From: Butyricicoccus pullicaecorum
GTDB taxonomy: Bacteria; Bacillota; Clostridia; Oscillospirales; Butyricicoccaceae
Length of the DNA: 64,000 nt
Reading direction: 5' to 3'
NCBI GenBank assembly: GCA_018366195.1
Contig: JAGZIN010000001.1
Span: 62,001-126,000 of the forward strand
Positions within the stretch are counted from its first letter, which is position 1. Every line of letters begins with the position of its first letter. Shown here piece by piece: positions 7,863 to 14,336 of the stretch. The notes below the pieces were generated by a model. The model was not told the DNA's origin and made no database searches. It was given only the letters and a program-made list of their open reading frames with translations. A program made the position numbers and the translations under genes.

Positions 7863-8201
7863 TTACGTTTCGGGCAAGAGCCAGCCGTCATCTTCGTCCC
7901 AGCCAAGAAGCACATCTCCAAGGGAAACATACCAGGTTGCATCTTCCAAAATACGGCAGATATCGGTCAGGCAGCATGTCCAGTATATATAAGATTCGGT
8001 ATCATGCTCCGGCAAGTTGATGGTGCCGGAAAAAATGATTTCCGGTGTGCTGGGGTCATAGGAATACACAGTGAATGCGTCAGCTGCATCGCGGTATTCA
8101 AAATCGGACTGGTACCGTGCAATCACGATATCAATAGCCGCCGCCTCGTCCTCAGACAATGGCTCGGCGCGGAAGGCACGGTAGGACAGCACTATGGACA
8201 T
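7863..8201 (-). CDS. Small acidic protein of unknown function
   Basis: I do not recognise this 112-residue protein. It is acidic (Asp/Glu-rich, ending W-D-E-D-D-G-W-L-L-P-E-T), lacks a signal peptide or membrane segment, and looks like a small alpha/beta cytoplasmic protein. ATG 8201 is chosen because AAAGGAG lies 12 bases upstream, slightly distant; a longer frame to 8279 begins almost on the predicted transcription start and encodes an uncharacteristic basic-hydrophobic leader. Two strong promoters precede it. It shares a terminator with the GH19-like gene but runs in the opposite direction. Confidence 0.6.
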   Translation of the reverse strand: MSIVLSYRAFRAEPLSEDEAAAIDIVIARYQSDFEYRDAADAFTVYSYDPSTPEIIFSGTINLPEHDTESYIYWTCCLTDICRILEDATWYVSLGDVLLGWDEDDGWLLPET

Positions 8202-8284
8202 GGGTTTTGATGGCTCCTTTCGGTGAAACAAAAATACAAAAAGTGGTCTCGCTGTCAGCAAGCTAAGCTTACATATCATTTCCT

Positions 8285-8313
8285 ATTATACAGAGGTTAC
8301 AGAGAAATGTCAA
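8285..8313 (-). promoter_or_regulatory. Consensus sigma-A promoter (proximal) of the small acidic protein gene
   Basis: On the minus strand TTGACA (8308-8313), 17 bases, TATAAT (8285-8290): a full consensus match. It leaves a leader of about 75 bases. Confidence 0.8.
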
Positions 8314-8417
8314 AGAGTTTTCAAAAGCTAGAAAGAAAAATAGAATACAGCAGAGATGCAGAGCCATCAGGGTAATATACACTCTTTTCCTTGAAATATT
8401 GGGGTTCTATGGGGGAT

Positions 8418-8445
8418 AGTATAACAGATTTTATAGAGATGTCAA
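8418..8445 (-). promoter_or_regulatory. Second, distal sigma-A promoter in the same direction
   Basis: On the minus strand TTGACA (8440-8445), 16 bases, TATACT (8418-8423), 132 bases upstream of the proximal promoter. The stretch 8202-8531 holds no gene; besides these promoters and the terminator at 8493-8521 I see nothing in it. Confidence 0.6.
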
Positions 8446-8492
8446 GGAAATCGGTAATTTTATGCAAGTATGCGCGGGGGACTTGGAACACA

Positions 8493-8521
8493 GAAAAACA
8501 GACCGCTGGAATGCGGTCTGT
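8493..8521 (-). terminator. Terminator of the protease-AIM24 operon
   Basis: Arms ACAGACCGC and GCGGTCTGT with a six-base loop; on the minus strand the stem is followed by a run of T. It lies 10 bases after the AIM24 stop codon. Confidence 0.8.
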
Positions 8522-8531
8522 TGTAATAGAT

Positions 8532-9347
8532 TTAGGAATTGGAGGTCACGGAGGTGATGGTGGGGGTTCGCATGGATTCATAAATTTTAATGGTTGGTGC
8601 AAGCCATACAGAGCCAGTGCCGCGATATACATTGACAAGCCCTTCTCCGCTGACAGCAGAGCCAATGAGTGTTTTGGCGCTTCGCTCAACGGTGAAGTCA
8701 AGGTTTGCAGAGCGCAGAATGGCAAAGTTTCCATCTACCTTCAGGGTATCATTTTGCAGTTCGATGATATCAATTTCGCTCATGGGAACAGAGGATTCCA
8801 GAATAATAATACCGGGGCCGGTCAGTTCCGTTTGAAACAGACTTTCTCCGCCCAGTGCAGCCGAAGAAATTGTGCGCTGGGAAACTGCACGGACGCCAAC
8901 GCTGCCTTGTGCACAGTAGAACATGCCGTCATCTACGATGATGCGTTCATTGGGCGCAAGCTCCAACACAAGAAAGTGCTGAAAAGAAGGCTCTAAGACC
9001 AGCATACCGGTTCCCGTATATTCGGGCTGTGCCATCTGCTCACCAGTGACCGCGCCGCGAAGCATGCGTCCAATTGCATTGCCTGCCGTAACGCCGCTGA
9101 CCATTTGTAGATTCCCTTGGAAATAACTCATGGCTCCCCGCTCGATGGTAACCTTTTCATTGTTCAGATATAAGGCAACCTGACGCGGACGGATATGTTG
9201 CTGCTCCATGAAATAGACATCTTGCGCCATATAAGGATTGGTCAGACCACATAGCTTTTCATATTCCAACACTTCAACACGCAGTCCGCCGCTTTCAAAT
9301 TCTTCCAGAACACGGACGTTTTCACGGGTACCAATTGCTTTTCGCAT
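8532..9347 (-). CDS. AIM24 family protein (DUF124-like beta-helix)
   Basis: A 271-residue protein with the beta-rich AIM24/TIGR00266-like pattern: V-A-L-Y-L-N-N-E-K-V-T-I-E-R-G-A-M-S-Y near residue 60, repeated T-G-x-G-x-L-x-L-E and G-P-G-I-I-I-L-E-S units, then V-Y-R-G-T-G-S-V-W-L-A-P near the C-terminus. ATG 9347 has AAGGAG nine bases upstream. It begins 20 bases after the protease gene stop and is followed by a terminator, so the two form one leftward operon divergent from the ter operon. The biochemical role of bacterial AIM24 proteins is not established; context points to the Ter system. Confidence 0.85.
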   Translation of the reverse strand: MRKAIGTRENVRVLEEFESGGLRVEVLEYEKLCGLTNPYMAQDVYFMEQQHIRPRQVALYLNNEKVTIERGAMSYFQGNLQMVSGVTAGNAIGRMLRGAVTGEQMAQPEYTGTGMLVLEPSFQHFLVLELAPNERIIVDDGMFYCAQGSVGVRAVSQRTISSAALGGESLFQTELTGPGIIILESSVPMSEIDIIELQNDTLKVDGNFAILRSANLDFTVERSAKTLIGSAVSGEGLVNVYRGTGSVWLAPTIKIYESMRTPTITSVTSNS

Positions 9348-9367
9348 AAATATATTCTCCTTTTTTC

Positions 9368-10777
9368 TTATTGGGGTAAGAAACCATGTGCAAATTGCCG
9401 AATGATTTCATAGGATACTGCAAGATTCAGGTTTTGTCCCTCGGTAAACCCTGATGTGACAATACCAATTAAAAAACCGTAACGGTCTAAAAGTGCACCA
9501 CCGGAGCTGCCCGGTGCAGCAGGTGCGGTAAACTGAATCATTTTCGTGTGCTGAAACTGTCGGAAGCCGGAAATGATGCCGTCAGAGACGGAGTTAAACA
9601 GTCCCAGCGGACTGCCAATGGCAAAAACAGACTGCCCCCGTGCAAGGTCAGCGCCTTGATAGAGGGGGATTGGCTTTCCGTGACAGTCCGGAAGCCGCAG
9701 CAAAGCAAGGTCAAAGTCAGGGTGGTATTTCAGCAGCTCGTTGGTCGTGAAAACTGCATCGCTGTTTTCCAGATGGACGGCATAGGCATCGCCGCCCGCT
9801 ACGACATGGAAATTGGTTAGAATGATACCGCCCGGGGCGAGCAGCACGCCGGAGCCGGAGGACTTTGGACTTCCGTTTGCATCTAAGACCTCAATCATAA
9901 CAACAGAGGAGGCAAAGCCTGCCAATGTTTCATAATCCAATGGGGCGTGCGCTGTACCAGCAGAGGGGGTTACGGGGGCGCGGGATACCACAGGATTTGC
10001 AGACCGCGTTGACGTCATCGTTTCCGGTCTGGACGCAGATGCCGCAGGGCGGCGGGGATGCTGTGGAATATGTAAGATTTGCCGCTTTGAAGCAATCGAC
10101 GTCTGCGGTGCGGACGGCTGTGCGGGTATCGTTGGGGCAAGCCGGTGCAGCAGCGCTTGTGCGCAGTCTGGAGAGCTGGGCAGACCTTTTATTGCAGCCG
10201 CTTGCGGAAAGAGCGCCTGTGTTCCGGCTGGACGCAATACTGCAATATCGCAGCCCAAATGAAGCAGAACAGAGCATACGAGACGGATTGCTGCATCGGG
10301 TTCCCCAATCCAGATACATTTCGGAAAAACAGAAGACGAAGCGGGAAACAGAAGGGGAAGTATGGTGTCCAGTATACAGAGCAGCTGTGCAGTTTGCGCT
10401 TGGCGATTTGGCAATTCTATTTTATCCAGCGCTTGATGCAGTGCTGTATGAAGCTGTGAAGGAGAAAGAAGTGCAGATACCTCGGGGAGTGAGAGGTTTG
10501 TATCACCTGCAAGCAGGCGCTGTGCCGCAGAGGTGAAGTGTGCCGTGCGCTCCTGTGGCGGAAGTATGTGTGCACCCATGCAGACAATACAGTGATTGCC
10601 TGTGCGGGCGCATGCACTGGAAAGTGTTTCGGCAAGCGTGTCTGGTGATTCCGGCAAACCAAGCCATTCTAAGAAATATACGTCCTTGCAGGTATCGTGT
10701 ATGCGTCCGCGGATATTTAAGAATGCAGGCAGCTGGGAAATTTGCATGGGATTTAAGCGAATGGAGAAAGTTGTCAT
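9368..10777 (-). CDS. Trypsin-like serine protease with YceG-like N-terminal domain
   Basis: A 469-residue protein. The C-terminal ~195 residues form an S1/DegP-type protease with a complete triad: His324 in L-T-N-F-H-V-V, Asp356 in D-F-D-L-A-L-L and Ser425 in P-G-S-S-G-G. There is no PDZ domain, signal peptide or membrane helix, so a cytoplasmic location is likely. Residues 1-200 resemble the first 200 residues of the YceG-like protein at 14337: similar start, then G-C-D-I-A-V-L-R-P-A-G at about 175-185 against G-C-D-I-L-L-I-E-P-A-G at 176-186. Both then enter a Pro/Ala/Ser-rich linker (here 205-275). ATG 10777 follows GAGGA. It is divergent from the ter operon and cotranscribed with AIM24. 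Confidence 0.88.
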   Translation of the reverse strand: MTTFSIRLNPMQISQLPAFLNIRGRIHDTCKDVYFLEWLGLPESPDTLAETLSSACARTGNHCIVCMGAHILPPQERTAHFTSAAQRLLAGDTNLSLPEVSALLSPSQLHTALHQALDKIELPNRQAQTAQLLCILDTILPLLFPASSSVFPKCIWIGEPDAAIRLVCSVLLHLGCDIAVLRPAGTQALFPQAAAIKGLPSSPDCAQALLHRLAPTIPAQPSAPQTSIASKRQILHIPQHPRRPAASASRPETMTSTRSANPVVSRAPVTPSAGTAHAPLDYETLAGFASSVVMIEVLDANGSPKSSGSGVLLAPGGIILTNFHVVAGGDAYAVHLENSDAVFTTNELLKYHPDFDLALLRLPDCHGKPIPLYQGADLARGQSVFAIGSPLGLFNSVSDGIISGFRQFQHTKMIQFTAPAAPGSSGGALLDRYGFLIGIVTSGFTEGQNLNLAVSYEIIRQFAHGFLPQ

Positions 10778-11050
10778 AAGTGGGTCCTCGGTGTTGAGAT
10801 TTGTCACTATTATAACACAGGTTGAAAAAAGAGAACAGAGGGGGAGCGGAAAATCAAGGCGAAAAATCAAGAAAGGTAAAATAACAGTAAAATTTAGAAG
10901 TTTAGATTTGCAAAGAAAACGATATCTGTGATATGATAAATACAAAGCATCTATTTTTGTTGGATTTCTCCATGCAATCCTTTTTGCCGTTTTGCATGGA
11001 CTTTCAGTCTGTACCGGTACCAAGATGCGAGAAAGAAGGAGAAGTTAGAT
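10778..11050. promoter_or_regulatory. Divergent control region of the Ter locus
   Basis: Rightward: TTGCAA (10908-10913), 18 bases, TATGAT (10932-10937). Leftward: an extended -10 (TG-T-TATAAT, with TATAAT at 10809-10814 on the minus strand) and a poor -35. The rightward leader of about 105 bases carries an inverted repeat, TCCATGCAA (10969-10977) and TTGCATGGA (10992-11000), and a palindrome GTACCGGTAC (11011-11020). No riboswitch motif was recognised. Confidence 0.65.
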
Positions 11051-12013
11051 ATGTCACAATCGGTCTCCCCTTATGCGGTCGGGGCGCTGCTGTATACACC
11101 GGCAAATCGTGAAAATATTGCGCAGAGTGTGATAGCAGGACGTTTTGATACACCTTATTCCCTTGCACTGTGCTTGGAGGACAGTATCTGTGATGAGGCA
11201 GTTCCGGCAGCGGAATGTCAGGTGATACAGACGCTTGAGCAGATTGCACAGGCAAAGGAGGATTTTTACAAGCCGATGATTTTTGTTCGGGTACGTACAC
11301 CGGAGCAAATTGGACGGCTCTATGCACAGATGGGGCAAGGAACCAAGGTGCTGACCGGCTTTATTGCGCCCAAATGTACGGCAGATAATCTTCCGGCATA
11401 TTTGGCGCAGGTGAACACGCTTCGTGTGCATGACAACCTATATCTGATGCCGATTCTGGAAAGTGTTGATTTGGCAGAGCCGGATACAAGACAGATACAA
11501 CTGAGAAAAATCAAAGAAATCTTAGATGCCAATCGGGACTGTATCCTGAATGTACGGGTCGGAGGCAATGATTTTTGCCATATTTTTGGCTTGCGCCGTC
11601 ATACCTCGGAAACGATTCATGATATTCGCTGTGTTGACCGGATTTTGAGTGATATCATTACATACTTTTCGCGCGATTATGTGGTGTCCGGTCCGGTTTG
11701 GGAATATTTTGATGACCCCGAGGGCGCATGGAAAGCAGGACTGCTGCGAGAGGCACAAATGGGGGCACTCAACGGCTTTATCGGAAAAACCGTGATTCAC
11801 CCCAATCAAATTGCAGTGGTCAATCAGGTGCTTCAGGTCAGTGCGGAGGATTATGCAGATGCGCGTGTGATTTTAGAGATGTCAGAAAACTCGGATTTTT
11901 TAGTTTCTAAAAGTGCTCGCGGCGGAAGAATGAACGAATATAAGACACACACCAAATGGGCACATAAGATTTGTACCCTTGCAGAAATTTATGGAGTACG
12001 GCATGAAGCTTGA
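11051..12013 (+). CDS. CitE/HpcH-HpaI-like aldolase of the Ter biosynthetic module
   Basis: A 320-residue TIM-barrel protein of the HpcH/HpaI aldolase/citrate lyase beta family. Visible: L-C-L-E-D-S-I near residue 40 (family L-D-L-E-D-x-V), a metal/substrate strand L-M-P-I-L-E-S near 135, V-R-V-G-G-N-D-F near 165 and G-F-I-G-K-T-V-I-H-P-N-Q near 245, which is the usual CitE ending motif. ATG 11051 is preceded by GAAGGAG. It is the first gene of the rightward ter operon. In published comparative work on Ter systems this family belongs to a predicted nucleoside-like metabolite pathway together with PRTase and PELOTA proteins; the substrate is unknown. Confidence 0.88.
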   Translation: MSQSVSPYAVGALLYTPANRENIAQSVIAGRFDTPYSLALCLEDSICDEAVPAAECQVIQTLEQIAQAKEDFYKPMIFVRVRTPEQIGRLYAQMGQGTKVLTGFIAPKCTADNLPAYLAQVNTLRVHDNLYLMPILESVDLAEPDTRQIQLRKIKEILDANRDCILNVRVGGNDFCHIFGLRRHTSETIHDIRCVDRILSDIITYFSRDYVVSGPVWEYFDDPEGAWKAGLLREAQMGALNGFIGKTVIHPNQIAVVNQVLQVSAEDYADARVILEMSENSDFLVSKSARGGRMNEYKTHTKWAHKICTLAEIYGVRHEA

Positions 12014-13139
12014 CAGAAAACAGCTTGTGCGCACGGCCGTGCGTGAAAATAATACCAAAAGACCGTATTTGCTGGTCAATCCTTCTCAGGGAAAGCATGT
12101 TCCCGTCGCGCCACACACTGCCTTGCAGCTTTTTTCGGCGCTTGCGGAACAGGTGCAGGAGCAGGTGGGAACCACTGCGCCTGTGCTCATCATTGCATTT
12201 GCAGAGACAGCGACCGCGATTGGTGCGGCAGTTGCCGCAAAGCTCCGCAATCCGACCGTTTTCATGCAGACCACGCGAGAAGTCACAGACCCAAATCCTT
12301 ATTTATGTTTTTCGGAAACGCACAGCCATGCAGCGGAACAATATATGACAAGAGACGGACTGGGACCAGCGCTTCGATGGGCAGAGCATGTGGTTTTTGT
12401 AGAAGATGAGGTCACAACGGGCAATACCATTTTGCACCTGATGAATGTGCTGAATGAACAGTATGAAACACAACAGGTGACGTTTGGTGTTGCCTCAATC
12501 CTGAACGGCATGACAGAGGAATCCAGAGAGCGTTATGCAGCACGCGGGATTTGGACAAGATACCTTTTGCATACAGATAATGCAGCGATGGAACGTATGC
12601 TGGAACAATATAACTGTCAGGGAGACAAATATCCGGTGTGTACTGCTTATGCGCAGGCGCCGGATATCGTGGAGATTTGGGGTATGCCGAATATCCGCTC
12701 CTGTGCGTGGCGGGCAGATGCGTATCAGCAGGCGTGTGCAGCATTGGCACAGACGATTTGTAATACCGTTCCGACAGATGCCCAAAATATTTTGGTACTT
12801 GGAACAGAGGAGTGCATGTACCCTGGCTTGTGGGCAGGATATCAACTGGAACAGCGGGGGTATACTGTGAGATTTCATGCAACCACACGCAGCCCAATCC
12901 AGCCGAGCACAGAGCCGGACTATCCGCTGCACAGCCGTTACACGCTGCAAAGCCTATATGACAGCAATCGTGTGACTTATATCTATGACCTTACAGCGTA
13001 TGACTATATCTGCATTGTGACCGATGCACCGGAACCACAGAAAAATGGGCTTTCCAGTTTGCTGTCTGCATTGGAACAGGCTGGAAATACCAGAATGACA
13101 GTGTTTCATTGGAAGTCAGAATATTGGAGGTCAATATGA
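12003..13139 (+). CDS. Phosphoribosyltransferase with C-terminal TRSP domain
   Basis: A 378-residue protein. The N-terminal ~200 residues form an orotate-PRTase-like domain with the PRPP loop H-V-V-F-V-E-D-E-V-T-T-G-N-T at about 130-143. The C-terminal part carries the signature that names the TRSP domain (T-T-R-S-P-I near residue 300) and L-V-L-G-T-E-E-C-M-Y. ATG 12003 overlaps the aldolase stop by 11 bases and has GGAG seven bases upstream. It overlaps the next gene as ATGA. Predicted to join a base-like moiety to ribose phosphate in the Ter biosynthetic module; the actual product is not known. Confidence 0.88.
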   Translation: MKLDRKQLVRTAVRENNTKRPYLLVNPSQGKHVPVAPHTALQLFSALAEQVQEQVGTTAPVLIIAFAETATAIGAAVAAKLRNPTVFMQTTREVTDPNPYLCFSETHSHAAEQYMTRDGLGPALRWAEHVVFVEDEVTTGNTILHLMNVLNEQYETQQVTFGVASILNGMTEESRERYAARGIWTRYLLHTDNAAMERMLEQYNCQGDKYPVCTAYAQAPDIVEIWGMPNIRSCAWRADAYQQACAALAQTICNTVPTDAQNILVLGTEECMYPGLWAGYQLEQRGYTVRFHATTRSPIQPSTEPDYPLHSRYTLQSLYDSNRVTYIYDLTAYDYICIVTDAPEPQKNGLSSLLSALEQAGNTRMTVFHWKSEYWRSI

Positions 13140-14185
13140 ACAGTAGCTATCGTACCGAAGATGTGATCTTACTTTTGAAAGATATTACAGGGCAGGTGGA
13201 GCCGATGTCCACCCAAGAACGGGAAAAACAGATTCAAGCAGGGATATCCTATTGCGAAATGCTCCCAAGAGAATATGTACCCAGCCCGAATTATTTGGAG
13301 GCCTATCAGCAGGCACTGCGCAATGAAACCGACCGTACAGCTGCGGCAGTCCGTACCTGTGCAGAGCGTATTTATCAGGATAAGGGAAACAAAGTTGTTT
13401 TGGTATCGTTGGCACGAGCGGGTGTGCCGATTGGTATTTTGCTCAAGTGGTATTTGCGCAGACGATATGGCATAGAAGTACCGCATTATGGAATTTCCAT
13501 CATTCGGGGACGCGGCATCGACCACAATGCAATGCGTGTGCTATTGGAACAACACGCACCGGAGAGCTTGCAGTTTGTAGACGGCTGGATTGGAAAAGGT
13601 GCGATTTTAACCGAGTTACAGCGCGAGCTTGCTGGATATTCGGGGGTCAGTGCACAGCTTGCTGTTTTATCCGACCCGGCTGGTCTGACAGACCTGTGCG
13701 GAACCCATGAAGATTTTCTGATTCCAAGCTCCTGCCTCAATTGTACGGTATCTGGTCTCATCAGCCGCACCTTCCTGCGCAGGGATATCATTGGCGTATC
13801 GGATTTTCACGGCGCTGCCTATTATGGAGAGCTTGCAGCACAGGATCGTTCCTATGAATTTTTAGATGCGATTGCAGCACGCTTTGAGAACGCTCCCAAA
13901 CTGCCGGAGATTTCGCTGATACAGAGCGGACTGGAGGAAACAGAGCAAATCGCAAGGCACTTTGGAATCGAAGATATCAATTTGGTAAAGCCGGGAATCG
14001 GTGAGGCGACACGTGTGCTGCTGCGCCGCCTGCCATGGAAAATGCTTGTGCGGGAGGATATGCAGCAGGATCCTGCTTTGGCACATCTTTATCAGCTTGC
14101 ACGGGAAAAGGGGGTTGCGGTGGAACCGTATCCGCTGCAAAATTACAAGGCATGCGGAATCATTCAGCAGCTGCGAGATGTATAA
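13136..14185 (+). CDS. PRTase_1-PELOTA protein (annotated in databases as StiP-like)
   Basis: A 349-residue protein. Residues about 80-130 contain V-V-L-V-S-L-A-R-A-G-V-P-I-G and H-Y-G-I-S-I-I-R-G-R-G-I-D, characteristic of the second PRTase-like family of Ter operons. The C-terminal ~90 residues (K-P-G-I-G-E-A-T-R-V-L-L-R-R then K-M-L-V) form a PELOTA-type RNA-binding domain. Homologs are sometimes called cysteine protease StiP, but I see no classical protease signature. ATG 13136 has GGAGG five bases upstream and overlaps the preceding stop. Fits the predicted Ter nucleoside-like pathway; RNA binding is inferred from the fold. Confidence 0.85.
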   Translation: MNSSYRTEDVILLLKDITGQVEPMSTQEREKQIQAGISYCEMLPREYVPSPNYLEAYQQALRNETDRTAAAVRTCAERIYQDKGNKVVLVSLARAGVPIGILLKWYLRRRYGIEVPHYGISIIRGRGIDHNAMRVLLEQHAPESLQFVDGWIGKGAILTELQRELAGYSGVSAQLAVLSDPAGLTDLCGTHEDFLIPSSCLNCTVSGLISRTFLRRDIIGVSDFHGAAYYGELAAQDRSYEFLDAIAARFENAPKLPEISLIQSGLEETEQIARHFGIEDINLVKPGIGEATRVLLRRLPWKMLVREDMQQDPALAHLYQLAREKGVAVEPYPLQNYKACGIIQQLRDV

Positions 14186-14336
14186 GAATATTGTCAAATA
14201 TTTACAAACTGTAAACATTTGAAATGCCCCCATGCCATGTATTGAAAAACGACGATAAAAATGATAAAGTGATAGTATCATTTGACATGTTACTGAATGA
14301 AAGTGAAATCATAGGGTAAGGTCAGGGGCTTAGATT
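14186..14336 (+). promoter_or_regulatory. Intergenic region with imperfect palindrome and possible internal promoter
   Basis: The only sizeable gap inside the ter operon. AAATATTTAC (14196-14205) and GTAAACATTT (14211-14220) form an imperfect inverted repeat around AAACT. Downstream, TTGAAA (14242-14247) and an AT-rich GATAAA region (14263-14268) could be a weak promoter for the YceG-TelA-TerD part. Confidence 0.4.

Noticed and set aside
8391..8996. 201-codon plus-strand ORF
   Set aside because: Runs through the terminator and antisense to AIM24, with no family features.
10941..11050. Riboswitch (for example yybP-ykoY) in the ter leader
   Set aside because: The conserved core motifs of that class are absent; only simple inverted repeats are visible.
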